From Straminergon stramineum (Eukaryota > Streptophyta > Bryopsida > Hypnales > Calliergonaceae), in assembly GCA_963920665.1 (NCBI GenBank), contig OY987273.1, positions 3,350,501 to 3,414,500 on the forward strand: a DNA stretch of 64,000 nucleotides. Direction: 5' to 3'. Each line of letters begins with the position of its first letter. The first letter of the stretch is position 1. Position numbers and translations under genes: made by a program. This document shows positions 12,350 to 24,229 of this stretch, piece after piece. The notes under the pieces are model-generated. The model saw nothing but the letters and a program-made list of their open reading frames with translations. It did not search any database and was not told the DNA's origin.

Positions 12350-14721
12350 AATGATCACTTTATATGTGAAATGGTAGAGCAAGTACTTGGTCTAATGTTG
12401 TAAGACTAAACTTGTACTATAAGAGCATGAAACACTAAAACTGTTCTACTTCACATTTACAAAAATGCATACATTTACAAGATGAAAACCTCTAACGTTT
12501 ATAAAAGTCCAACGCAAGCTACATTGTTTAGAACACTAGTAAAAAACATGAGTTGGAAGGCACCAAAATGGAAACCCTCACAACTCAAACCCCTAGCTCA
12601 AGTGCACACAATTAGCTACTTTTGGGTCAGTGACAGACAAAGCGTAGAGAAAGGAGTGGAGATTGTGGCTAACAACAATTGCATAAATATCCAAAGTTGC
12701 CTGAGGTGAGTGCGGGTGTGGGAGGGAAAGTATGGATTTCATGAAGTAGGAGACCACAGGTCTAGAAAAGGAAATAGTGGCAACTATGGATTCAACGACC
12801 ACGGGTTGAGAATGACCGCATCAACTTTGACCGCAGGTCTAAGCGAACTCGGATCCTAAGTGACCATGTCCATGGCAACCTTGGGTCTTGGGGACCACAC
12901 CCACTGCATAGGTCTTGAGCGACTACGTCATGGCAACCGCAGGTCCTGAGCGATTGCATCTACAATGACCTTGGGTTTGGAGTGACTGCGTCTATGGTAA
13001 CCATGGATAATGGATATTCTGGGTGTATAGTGATCGGAGGTGTTTTTTTCAAGAATTAAATGCGCAATTGCCTCAAAAAAAATGAGTAGCTTCAAGCCTA
13101 TAGATAAAAAACAAACCCATAAATGTGTTAAAATATGCTAGACTATCATCATGGCCCTACCCATTGTGGCCACAATGTTTCCAAAACCTCATTTTATCCA
13201 TCATGCAAAGCTAATACATACAGATATTACATACAAATATTACATATTCAAAATTGTATACAAATATTGTATATTCAAAATTGTATACAAATATTTCATA
13301 TTCAAAATTGTATACAAATATTTCATATTCAAAATTGTATACAAATATTTCATATTCAAAATTGTATACTCATAATTGGCCTCATTCAATTCAAATCCCC
13401 AAAAGGAAAGAGGTAGGAAATGCATAACCTTATAGAAGAAAGGCCAAATAACCATTTATCTAAAAAAAACCCAAAAGAAAAAAGGTGATAGTGCTTGGTG
13501 TTCCGGGAAATTGAATTTTCTCAATTTGTGGCCAAAAATACAATCATAACATGTACATTGTTTATTACAACACTACAACCATTGGTATTGGCATTTTTCA
13601 ATTCCATAACATAATTCATAAAAATCATGTATTTTTAAACATTCAATACTTCTACATACTTACGAGGGGTCCCATAAGTGTTGTACAATATCAAACAACT
13701 AGAATGTTGTCAAGCATGTATCTAACTTGCCTAAAATAATGAATCTCAAAAAGAACCACCAATGTAGGCATTTCTTCATACATATTTGACCTTCTCAAGA
13801 GCAATTGTCCATTTTTATGCACTACCTATAACAGGGTTTCCGTGAATTCAAACACAAATCTTCTATAAGGTTCACGTTGGAAACTCCACTTTTGTTCCTC
13901 ATCTTCTGAAGTCACCGTAATTCAATATCGTACGGTTACAAATCTCAACAAATATTTCTTTCTCAAATTTCATACTATAACTAGAAAAGTAGCAATGGCA
14001 ATTTTTGAGCAATTAGAGGGTTTAGGCTCTTCAAAAATATTTAGGGGTTCATAGATCTAAAATGGAATTGTCACATGATAATCACAACGTTTACAATGCC
14101 GAACTAACACTTTGCCCCAAAAAACACGTAACAAAAAGGATTAAGGATCTCAAGAGCTTTACGGGATTTGGGGGGACAAAGGGAATTTGCTCCATAATTT
14201 TGTGAATAAAACCAAAAAGGAAGTACCTTTGCACTATTTGTTGTGAATTGTGTAATAAAATTCTATTAAAAATAATTTGATCCACCAAAATACAAATAAA
14301 GTAATAAGCCATTGTTTTGTTTGAGTTGACAAAAATTATAGAAGTCATGGATATTTTTTAAATTCAATTCTTAATATTTATTTTTTAAAGTAGACTTTCA
14401 AGTGATGAATAAGATATGCAATTTTGAAAATAATGCCTATTGACTCTAAATTAGATGTTTCATTTTCCAAAATTCTACCACCTAATAGTTTGTAAGCTAC
14501 TAATCCAATTACATTTCAATTTAAATGTAAAGAACGTTAAAACACCAAAATTAAAATTCAAGATTCGATACATGGAACTTGGTGGTCCCAAAATATTGCA
14601 CTTGGTATGAAATGCTTTTATATATTCATGTAGCCTATTACAAAATGAGAGGCACACAAGGTGGAAAACAACTTCAGTTTTTGTAAAATGATAACATCAA
14701 ATCATACACTCATAGTCATTT
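12350..14721. other. Intergenic with two repeat types, no gene
   Basis: The 12700-13070 part holds diverged ~45-bp units built around 'GGTCYTGAGCGACTRCGTC' and 'GGCAACCGCAG'. A 27-bp minisatellite at 13206-13372 is listed separately. The rest is AT-rich with no supported frame. Confidence 0.5.
13206..13372. repeat. 27-bp minisatellite
   Basis: The unit starts ATTCAAAATTGTATACAAAT and is 27 bp long. Clean copies start at 13246, 13273, 13300, 13327 and 13354, with degenerate copies upstream. Each unit contains the palindrome TTGTATACAA. The length is a multiple of three, so all frames stay open as a 9-residue peptide repeat. The ORFs over it are therefore artefacts of the array. Confidence 0.9.
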
Positions 14722-16301
14722 CTACAAAGGCGAATCACGGAAAACAACTTTGGGGGGCTTCATACACCATGGAGGTCCCATGAGCATATTTGTCACTTGG
14801 GAACATGTTGGTCTATTCTTTGGATCCTCATTTATAAGTTGACCGAACTTCATTGCAAAATACCTGGATACATCAAGGGTTCTAAATGTGTCCTTGTCGA
14901 AGGTATCCATATCACCAATCTTCATCCATTCCGTCAACTTCCCAATAGACTATGAATCTGTGTTCTTCGTATATTTGTGCGTTGTTTGCATAATTGATAG
15001 GCTCAGATCAGAATTTTTTGGCTCGAAGATACAGAACAACTTTGGAGCCACCCACTAACATCCTCGCTTTTGCATCCTCATCTCTTCCTTGGTACGATAT
15101 CCATAATAGAATGCAGCTTTTTCATCAATACGACTTGAAATTCCCCAATCACAAATCCCAATATTCATTATCTCGTTTGAGTAATCAGGATAATGCAACA
15201 ATATATTCCTAGAGGACAAGTCGATGTGTAGTACCAAGGATTGGTGGAGTAGATGGGCACGTACACTAGAGCCCATGCCAACTTTGCCTTGTACCTTCAA
15301 AAAAAGATAAGTTCTTTTTGTTTCTCCAAGGGAAGTCCCCTCACTCGTGCCATTTCATGCCATTCAACGATTGGTGACACCTTTTTATTCAAGTCCTCCA
15401 ATTCATCAAGATTACCTCCATTCCACCACAATGTATATGCTTCCAAAGTTTTTCCGTTGATGGCAAAATTTTTTATTATGGTAGGATGATTTAAGGGACA
15501 TAATAGGGCCTCTATGGACAATTTTACCCTTGCATCCCACAAGTTCTTGGTTTTTGGCATTTTCCTTGCAAGGGCGACATATGGTGGCATTGTATCCATT
15601 CCTTGAATGCGCACCTTACACACCTTTCCATGACAACCTTCACGGAAGAAACCACTAAGGGGCTCCACCTTTGCCAAAGTTGGGATCTATGTGATACAAG
15701 ATCCACCCTCCCTTGCAAATGTTGCCTTTACAGCATCATTTTTCCACTTGAAACCCCTTGCTCCAAACTTTGCCAGTTTCTTCACAACGTTTTGCCATCA
15801 CTCCATCCTCTCCCAAAATTCTTTCACCACGTCATCTTCAACATGGCCCTCTTCTTGTGGTCGCAACTCCATCATCAATCTCTTGGTATTAAAAATGCAT
15901 GACTGAATAGTGCCAGCAAGCCATTGCTCTAGTTTGGAATTGTACGTTAAATCCACGTCTCCAAAATCCTCGAATTCTAAATACTTGCTTAAAATTCCGA
16001 CATGCAAATCATTCATCAACTTCTCGCTACCCGTTGAAGGGTCCCTCAAGTAGCTCGCCTCCAAGAACTGTGCACTTTTTCTAGCATACCATTGCAGAGA
16101 AACCTCATATGCATACCTTGTATAACTTGGAGGAGGATACATTGGATCCTTGTCATGTATCGTCCTAGGCTTCTTCTTCTTTTTAACAACTACATTCCTT
16201 GTTGCCACACCGATACATATAGGCACTTCAAAGTGAGCTAGATCATCCATATTCCATAGTGACTTCCGCCTTGAGCTACTACCTTCCCCTAGGTTAGACA
16301 T
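14722..16301 (-). pseudogene. K1: DWG-type protein kinase gene, broken
   Basis: From ATG 16301 the reverse strand encodes an N-terminal region of about 200 residues and then a protein-kinase fold in the right order. A glycine-rich loop reads GFFREGCHGKV and the ATP-binding lysine sits in VALARK (15561-15563). The hinge is LWWNGGNL. The catalytic loop is HIDLSSRN with the catalytic Asp at about 15220-15222. The metal-binding motif is DWG rather than DFG, at about 15150. An APE-like APK, a subdomain IX 'TDS.SIG' and an NRP Arg follow. All catalytic residues are therefore recognisable. It is broken by TGA 15798, TAG 15687, a frameshift near 15298, TAG 15055 and TAG 14938. Family function is Ser/Thr/Tyr phosphorylation; the substrate is unknown. 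Confidence 0.75.
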
Positions 16302-18662
16302 TCTAATAGTGTGTAGTAGGAGGAGTAGTCTTCAAATTTGTGGATGAAAATTGCAAGAATTTCCCCCTCCAAAGGCACACCTGGCCTATGAGCATGCATT
16401 CACCCACTACAAGGTGGGTGAAAGACTATGCACAAGGCCAAGAGTGGCGACTATGGTTCTAGCAAACACTTTAGTACCCATAGGCGCCCAAATGTGCCTG
16501 CAGATAACTATAATGGGGCATGCGCGGGTCCATAGGCGACTACGTACGTGGCATTAAGGCGACCTCATGTCAGGGGTGATCACGCTAAAAGAGATCGTGT
16601 CTTGGTTGGGCGACCACGGCTTAAAAATACTGTTGACATTGCATAGTCAAATTTTTTTTAAATCAAATGAAATGAATGTAATATAGCATCTAATGATGTT
16701 TTTGTGAACTTTAAGGTGGGAAAATTGAAGTGTGCATTTAACATTAAAGAAATTTTATTTAATCCCTATGCACTATGATGTGCATATTTTGGACAATGAA
16801 CAAATTCAATATATCTTTCATCCTCATTGTTGCTTGGATGAAAGATATTCTAATTTGTGGAGAGACTCTACGAAGTTATTGTCCTATCTAATGGTTGGAG
16901 TTGGTGTTACTAGAGTACATATTTCTCTAAAATTTTCAAAGTGGAAGTATGTCAAGTGGTTGACCAAACCTAAATTACAACGACTCTACTTCTAGATGGG
17001 ATTGGAAAAAATGAGGTCATTAATTCTAAGGACATCAATTTTTTTAAAAATGGAATTGTGAAGAGAAGCACATTTCAAATTCTTTCCACCAAATTTTACT
17101 AAAAAATGATGTTGTATTTCAAATCAAATCTTGAAGCGATATTTAATTCTCTTTTCAAAAATTATAAAAAAATACTGGGCACAATATTGGTGAATCTAAC
17201 TATACATTTGGAATCTAGAATTCACAATCTAGAATTTCAGTTTGTATATCAAGACCTAACATATGCCTCCAAATAGCACTTTATAATGATTTTGTCCAAA
17301 TTAGCAATTGTAGAGATGCATATAGATGTTTAGAGGTTAACCATCTAAAAAGACCCCAAGACAAACTTCTAACAATTAGTAAATCCCTAAATACTAGTAA
17401 GCACTAAATGATGATAAAGTTGTGCATACAACTACGAGACATGGAAACTTCAATTGAAGACTATCAAATGACATGATATTTTCCTAACGTTCTAATACAA
17501 ACTTCCAACAGAAGCATGCAACATGCAATTAATGGATGACTACAACTTCTTATGCCTCAAATGAAGGGGAATTGTTCAACTTTGCTCACACTAGGACATT
17601 CTATAAAGTTCACAAGCTTTAGGATTCATAGAATGGTATGTAAATGACTTGGAAGGCTTCTCAAAAATCAAATATTGACCTTCTTAAGATAAAAATCAAA
17701 GCTTTCAATTGATGACATTGAATATCGTCTATAACAATAATCTAAAATGGTTAAAGGATTTTCACAACCCACCTCGATAGAAGCCCAAAAACTTCAATCC
17801 AACATATTTGAGCAATTCAAATGTTCATGGTTTACTACATTTAGACAAAGTAAGTATACCATCAACTTCAAGTGTACCAAATTCTATAACATATGAGAAG
17901 CAAATGGAGAAACTATGAATATAACAGTAACTAAGATAATTGGAAGTGGAATTTGTTTGTTTTAAAAAAAAAAGGTTATACTATTAACTATAAAGAAATG
18001 GTGAAATTATCCAAGGATCCTTTTTTATGAAAAAAATAGCCAAATTATAGTTCATGTCATCCAAAATTCTATATGAAAAAATGAAGGTAGTTATTAGGAC
18101 TATTGTTCCTGATTCTACATTTCTTTCATGTGTGTTGAATTTAGAAATAGTCTATTGTTGATTCAAATTATCTCCTTCAGACCCTCTATAATTTTACTAA
18201 ATTTGTTTCTTGAGTGATGGATCTTCAAAAACATAGTAGCCTATGATTTTCATTGTAACCATGATTTAATAGACTTTCTTACGTGGACCTTGTATACTTG
18301 TAAGTTGCTTATAAGAAAATTACAAAATGTCAAGCCAACGCTTTCTTGTACATGAACAATGAACATCATTTTCTCGTCAAGGACCAAGTGATGATCTTTG
18401 AGTGTTTTAGAAGGCTAATTTGAATTTTGAATGGAAATGTACGTTGTCAGGACCCAACAATGAACATCTTCGTTCGAAACTCAAATTAGCCACCCAAACC
18501 CCCTAGTCCATCTCTTGAATCAAGACTATCAAATCATCTTCTTGCCCTTGCACAATCAATAATTGACTTGACGTTTCTCTATTTATTTTTCTTTAATGAT
18601 TGGCTATAATAACCAAGCCACTCTCAACATGAACATGATGTCCTCAATGGACCAAGCTAACC
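16302..18662. other. Intergenic, no gene; one GGCGACC-type island
   Basis: The 16440-16625 part carries several 'GGCGAC(C/T)' motifs, matching the dispersed GTCGCC islands elsewhere in the window. From 16630 to 18660 the DNA is AT-rich, with stops in all frames beyond about 85 codons and no motif. Confidence 0.5.
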
Positions 18663-18896
18663 TCAATGGGAATCAAACCCAACACCTCCTAAATCCACAT
18701 GAGTTGGAAGAATGCCACTAATCTCAACCATCCCATCAGGATACTTCAAGGTCACATTTGAGACATCCAATTCAGACTTGATGCTGCATTGGAAAGTTCT
18801 GTCAAATTTATGACTTTTTTGCTCTCTGCTCAAGGTGTTGACTACTCCCACAGTCCCTACACCCAAGGTCACCCAATACATGAGTTCTCCTAGCAC
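18663..18896 (-). pseudogene. Short coding-like remnant, unknown
   Basis: A 77-codon reverse ORF includes a protein-like stretch with alternating polar and hydrophobic residues (DVSNVTLKYPDGMVEISG). There is no second exon, motif or neighbour to support it. It could be an exon of a lost gene or chance. Confidence 0.2.
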
Positions 18897-18899
18897 CCG

Positions 18900-19343
18900 A
18901 AGTCACGTTTGCAAGAACTCTAGGAGAACACAAATGAGCCAAACTTGTTCCAAACTTGTGGTCGCCTAAGACATAGTCGCCCTACACAAGGTCGCCTCAA
19001 AGACGATTCGCTATCTCTTAAGAAACTAGACTTTGGAAAAACAAGAAGGATACAATTTTTCCTCCATGTGCAGTTGCCTCTAAGATGCGGTTGCTTGCTT
19101 CAGCGGTCTCCATATCTGAGGTCGCCAAACACCGAGGTCTCCTAGCATCCGAAGTCGCATTTGCAACCATTCTAGTAGAATGAGAACAAGAATGTCCGAG
19201 CCTTGTTCCAAACCCGTGGTCGTCCAAGCTATAGTCGCCCAAGCCGTAGTTATCCTATCCATGGTCACCCAACAAGCCTCTTATTTGATTCAAGTAGTTG
19301 GGCTCACTTATTCCTCCACCTATGATCGTCCAACAGACACGAT
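18900..19343. repeat. GTCGCC/GGTCGCC satellite-like island (left part)
   Basis: Irregular units of about 20-45 bp contain 'GTGGTCGCC', 'AGGTCGCC' or 'TAGTCGCCC'. The same kind of sequence resumes right after element A1 at 22729 (GGTCGCCTCAGACCCGTGGTC), so A1 appears to have inserted into the array. Confidence 0.55.
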
Positions 19344-19605
19344 TGTGGCGACGTGAAACTGTCAATTTTTTTGGTTTACCTAGTAAAACTAACCGAACAC
19401 TAAAGATAGGTATCTGGATTTAGCTAAGGAACCATTTAGAGCTAGAATAAAGAAGGAAAATGAGATTGTGAAGGGATTTGCTCAATCTGGTCCTAGGGAG
19501 TGAACGGATAGGAGCGGATGTCTGACCGGATAGGTGATGGACCGGATACCATATAGGAACCAGATCCAAAATAGGTCATGATGAGGTGGTAGGGAGTCCA
19601 ACGGC

Positions 19606-19614
19606 TATATAAGG
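19606..19614 (+). promoter_or_regulatory. TATA box of element A1
   Basis: TATATAAGG lies 262 bp after the element start and about 265 bp before the ORF's ATG. A2 has the same nine bases 259 bp after its start. Conservation of sequence and position in both copies supports a promoter. Confidence 0.6.
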
Positions 19615-19870
19615 GCTAGGCTACCTAGATCAAAATCTTTTTCATTTTCATTTCCCAGTGCTCTTTGTGCTCTGAGTTTGCAATCTGCGCCTGTCACTTA
19701 GCTTTCCGTGTCAATCTTTTGTGTCAATGTTTGCTGCGAGAGTTGAAGTGTTTTGTGTTATAGTTTGGATTTCCGGTTGAGATCGGAGAAAGAAAGTGAG
19801 GAACGAGACGTGCAGCTAGGAGAGAGTGAGGTAGAATCGGAAAGGGTTCTAAGAGTCCTCGTTTGTGTCC

Positions 19871-21553
19871 ATGCCATAGCTTAGGAGAAGTAGAGGTGGA
19901 CAAGCTAGTACATCCTTGGTGGAGGTAAAGCTCCAGAAGGTAATTCCGGTCGTCCCCTCCACTGAACCAACCAAGTCCTAACTCATGGAGGATTTAACTT
20001 CCATGGGTTGCCTGGGGTTGGCAGAGAAATCCTGGGGCTTCAGGGAGGAGTCAATAGTGAGAAAACTCTTGGGCAAGCTGTCCAATGAGTTTGATAATAC
20101 TTTGAGAGTAGTTCCGCATCTCTGGACGGAAGATGTTTGGAGAGCAGTCTAAAGTTTCCGATCACGAGGACTAGGAATGGCAAGCCGGAAGGATGAGTTT
20201 GTCCGCGGGAAGTTCCAGGGTGCAGTCAACTCGAAGGACGGATATGCAATAGAGGACTGCATTGATGAGCGACAGCGCCGACTCTTGTAGTTCTTAGTTC
20301 CAGTCCTACATCTGGAAAAGCCGACAAGGGTGACAATCTCCCTCGCCAACACTATCTTCGGTGCTCTGAGAGGACACTGGAGAGTCGACTAGGCCCGGAT
20401 CATTTCTGATCTGGTTGCCTAGCTCGTAGGTAGAGTGGGAAAGAGTAGGGCCACTCCGGTGTGTCCATACCTTATCCATCTCTACCATTCCCACCACCTC
20501 CTGAGTGCATCAGAGGAGAAGGCGTGGAAGGCTCAAGAAGTTCTCCTGAGATACAAAGAATCGGAAACGGATGATGAGATGGAATCCAGTTCCGAACCCG
20601 AGGAGAACATCGAGTCAAAGGAAGAGGAACCGGATATGCCGCTGATCAAGCGACAAAAGACGATCTCTCCCAATAAGCGAGGGACACCACCCGCTCGTGA
20701 CACCTCAGCTCTGGAAGAGAAACTAGAAGTTGAGAAGATCGTGTTAGAGGAATCGGATCCCGACGACCCATTCAACCTTCTCGTCAAGATCATGTGCGAC
20801 ATGAAAGCAGATTGGAAACTGAAGAGGAGGATCCTGCTCGCGATCAAAAAGTTGGTGGGAGCGGCACCAGACAGAGAGCTACTAGAGAAGGTAGCCAGCT
20901 GCATTTCCGATCTGGTTGAGTCCCGAAAACAAGAGGCGGAAATCCAGAGATTGCAGGAGGAATTGGATCGGACAAAGGTGGAACTCCTTGTCCTTAAGGA
21001 CAACTTTGCAGCCGCTCGATCCATGGCGGAAGAGACTCAGAAGATGGTGGAGCGGGTGAAGGCCACATTCGGGGAAACTGGAATGGCTGCCGCCAAGGCG
21101 AAGTTGTTTGACGAGAAGGTACACGATGAGAAGAAACCATCCAAATCTCAGATGGTGAGGATTCTCACAGACTTTGCCGAGCAGGTAGAAGCGGCAATGA
21201 AGGAAACGTGGAAGGCAGTGGACCACATGGAGAAGAGTACCCGGATACAGTTGAGAGCAACTTGTTTTCGCGGGATTTGACTCTTGAATATTTCTCTCCC
21301 AGATTCGTTCCTAGACGTTACAGTAGGAGAGGGGAAGGATGTGACCTCCAAGTCTAAGAGATCGGAGGTTAGGGCGACTCAAGCCAATACGCCCGGAACC
21401 GCCATCGACTCGGACTCAACCCCAAGATCCACAGAAGGCGAACATGTTCCAAATCCTTAGGAGGGGGAGCGGAATCGGAACTTGAACGAGATTTTCGAGC
21501 AGATGGAGCTGGGAGCGGATAGTGCCACCATCAGATCTCAAGTGGGCACTTAG
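19871..21553 (+). pseudogene. A1 ORF: coiled-coil protein with conserved 90-residue core, nonsense-broken
   Basis: The frame from ATG 19871 to TAG 21551-21553 is 1683 nt, exactly the length of the A2 ORF. It holds a core (GYAIEDCIDERQRR, LEKPTRVT, LANTIFGAL, CPYLIHLYH; about 20240-20500) shared with the B-family ORFs. An acidic stretch and a basic IKRQK patch come next, and then long coiled-coil helices (20880-21230). In-frame stops are TAG 19877, TAA 19979, TAA 20150, TAG 20288, TAG 20390, TAG 20420, TGA 21278 and TAG 21458. The part from 20435 to 21280 is still open. There is no zinc knuckle or protease, so I cannot call it Gag. A structural or nucleic-acid-binding role is only inference. 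Confidence 0.65.
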
Positions 21554-22787
21554 CGTGTAAATAGTAGGTAGGTTAGGAATGGAAGCAGATCATGTTCCGA
21601 TCCGGTTAGAAGTAGGTAGGAAGCGAAAAGTCCGGCCCAAGTCGTTGCGGAACTTTTGCAGGCATTTTTGCCCACTTGTACTTTTTGACTTGTATTTAAG
21701 TCAGGCCTGCGAAGGGTACTAAGAGTCTTCTTTTTGCAAATTCCTTATACCTTTGTATGCGCTTTTGTTTTGTGTGTATCTCCCAAGCTTGGTCGGTTTG
21801 TATGATGTGGAGTTAGTAAGGTGTAGGGTAGATTTGTGACTTGATCTCTCCCTTTGGTACGATAGTTTCCGATCTTTAGTGTATGAGCAGGTTGTAGGAG
21901 TGTTGGGAGTGGACTTCAATGCCTCAGTAGATCTAGAGTTGTGAGTTTCGGGTGAGATAGCCATTGTTAGGCTAGGCGGATAGGGAGGGTATCCTTAGTC
22001 ATGCTAGAACTCCTAGATGGGAAATCCGGTTGAGTGTCTGATCTTCTGAGAGGTCTCACCACCTTAGTTGGTAAACGAAATAACTCTAGTGAATGTTAGA
22101 ACGGACGAGTACACTTGTAACCACCTAGCTTCGCATGGGTAGGATCTGGCATCAAGGTCATTGCAGTAAGAACGAATCGTATGGGGGATTTTTGTGTGAC
22201 CTGTAGACTGGATTGCTATTTGGGCTATTGTGAGGGATCAAACTGGATCCGAGTTAGCTTAGGAGAGGAAGAGGTAGATCAAGTGGTCCTTCAGCCACTA
22301 TAATCCAAGGAAGGAGTGGTGGGCCTACCATTCACAAAATCAAGTGGCGACCCCTCTGATGATCCAACAAAGGCAAAATTAAACCGGAATAGGAAATAGG
22401 AGAAATACGGGCAACCCGGAACGGATTTGTGTAGAGGAGTACGAGGACCGGAAGGGGTAAAAGTCTTGGAATAGGGGTAATTGTGGAAACCGGGTAGTTC
22501 TAGGATTGGGACGGAAGTAATCCGGTCCAGGATCATCTGGTGGTTGGTTGTTTCCAATTAAAGATCTAGGATCGGAAAGGAAGATTTAGAGGATAGAAAG
22601 GCTTACTCGCTTAATTAAAGTAAATACTTCATAGAATCTCGTGGGTTCGATCTTTAGAGTCACTTAGTTATGTTCTAGAGTGATTTTTGTGAGCATAATA
22701 GGGAATTTACTTGCTCTGTACTGCGATAACGGTCGCCTCAGACCCGTGGTCTCTTGTCATATGAATTCGCTTATATTCACCAATTCG

Positions 22788-24229
22788 CACTATGAGAAAC
22801 CCACGTGTTTTGTGACAAGCTCATAACATGGTAGGTACGTTTTTTTGGACATCAACCATGTCAATGTGGATGTCCAAAAAAATGCATTATAATGGACAAG
22901 CTAAAAAACATGGAAAATCACAAAAAACATGGTCTGATTTCAAGCAAATTTTTGAAGACATCACAAGAAATATGGTTTGAGAAGGTCATGAGAGGTTGCC
23001 ACGTGGTTGCCACCTTGCCTCCACATCAGCACTGACTAAGCGGGAAGTGCCATGTCATCAATTTTTCATTCGGGCCCTAGTTGATGTCATTGGTGCATTG
23101 TGCCCTAGGTTATGTCAATTTGGATGTCTATTGTGACACGTACATGTTTTTTCTAATGTGAATAGTGACATGAGGTTAATTTTTTAGAACATCATGTAGC
23201 ATCCATCATGTGTTATGGCACATGTGTGGAGAGATGAAAACATCACGAATGGTGTCTTCCATAATGTGTCTAATGTGCATGTTTCAATCTTTGAAATGTC
23301 CACTGAGACAACCAGATGTTTTTTGTGGTGTCTACTTGAATGTAAGCCATACACAATATACCATATAGAATAGGCCATTTGCAATACACCATACACCAAA
23401 TATTATACACCGTACACCATACATTATACATTATATACAATACTCCATATACAATATATCATATGTGGCAAATATGTCACATGGATGAAAGTGCCACTTA
23501 TTGTGAGTATATTGACATGAGAAGATAAGGTATATATACAAGTAGGATAATAGGAGTAAAACAAACCATATGGAATATGTAAACATCGAAATTTTATTAA
23601 AAGTTGAATTTCATACGTGAGCATTGTAATAAACACTATGTTGTCTCAACTGACGTATCATAAACATCTTGATGTCTAAGTTGATGTTGTGAAAAACATT
23701 TGGACGTTTCTGTTGACGTCCTAGTTGATGTCACAAATGACATAAAAGAATAGTGTTAGAATTCTTAGATGGTGTTTAAATGTGATGATGTGGCATGCCA
23801 AATCATCCTCATTGCATGCCATGTCACTCAATTGCCACCTCATTGACCTCAACTTGCAATTGCTACTTTTTTTTTTTGCAAAAGTATACTATATGGTTGC
23901 CTTTCCTCTATTTTTCACATTTGGTTAGCCTTTTACCTCAGCCCTAAGTAACTTCTGGATATTTAACCAAAGTCAAAATTTGAATCCTTGGTCATATGGC
24001 ACTAATACATTTTGGACATCGCAAATAACATGCCTACATTTTATTGGATGTCTAACAAAACATTAGCCATTTAGCATCACATTGTTTTCCTACTGACACC
24101 ACATGTTGTCTAGGATGTCCACCATAATTCTTCAATCCACTATCTCAAAGTCTCAAACATCCTTACATCATAAAAAACATGCCACGTTTTTTGTCCCGTG
24201 TCATAAAAAAATAAGGGTTTCTTATAGTG
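22788..24229. mobile_element. Non-autonomous CACTA (EnSpm-like) element
   Basis: The left end reads CACTATGAGAAACCC. The right end is the reverse complement of CACTATAAGAAACCC. These are terminal inverted repeats matching at 14 of 15 bases and of the CACTA superfamily type. The interior (1442 bp) has no transposase. It has about ten GATGTC or GACATC motifs (for example 22848, 22869, 23082, 24045 and 24113), like the subterminal motif clusters known in EnSpm elements. A 3-bp target duplication is expected, but the flanks read TCG and CTG, so it is absent or eroded. Confidence 0.65.
22840..22882. repeat. 14-bp perfect inverted repeat in CACTA element
   Basis: TTTTTTTGGACATC (22840-22853) and GATGTCCAAAAAAA (22869-22882) are exact reverse complements with a 15-nt loop. 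They use the same GATGTC core that recurs in the element. Confidence 0.85.

Larger units (their letters stand above)
19344..22728 (+). mobile_element. Element A1: 3.39-kb TG...TA unit with internal ORF, solo-LTR-like
   Basis: The unit aligns end to end with A2 (56799-60176). It starts TGTGGCGACG and ends CTGCGATA; A2 ends in ACGACA, so the terminal CA has become TA here. The flanking five bases are ACGAT and ACGGT, a 4/5 target-site duplication. A TATA box (TATATAAGG) lies at 19606, about 260 bp from the start. One long forward ORF follows (19871-21553). I see no reverse transcriptase, integrase or RNase H. TG...CA ends with a 5-bp duplication are typical of LTR retroelement integration, so the simplest reading is a solo LTR. 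An ORF of this size inside an LTR is unusual. Confidence 0.7.

Noticed and set aside
20533..21024. 163-codon reverse ORF
   Set aside because: It is the Ser/Arg-rich antisense shadow of the conserved A1 coiled-coil frame.
22340..22360. PBS-like 'GTGGCGACCCCTCTG' in A1 (and at 59792 in A2)
   Set aside because: It resembles gypsy-type primer sites, but it lies about 385 bp before the element end and is not directly after an LTR. I saw no second copy of the upstream part beyond it.
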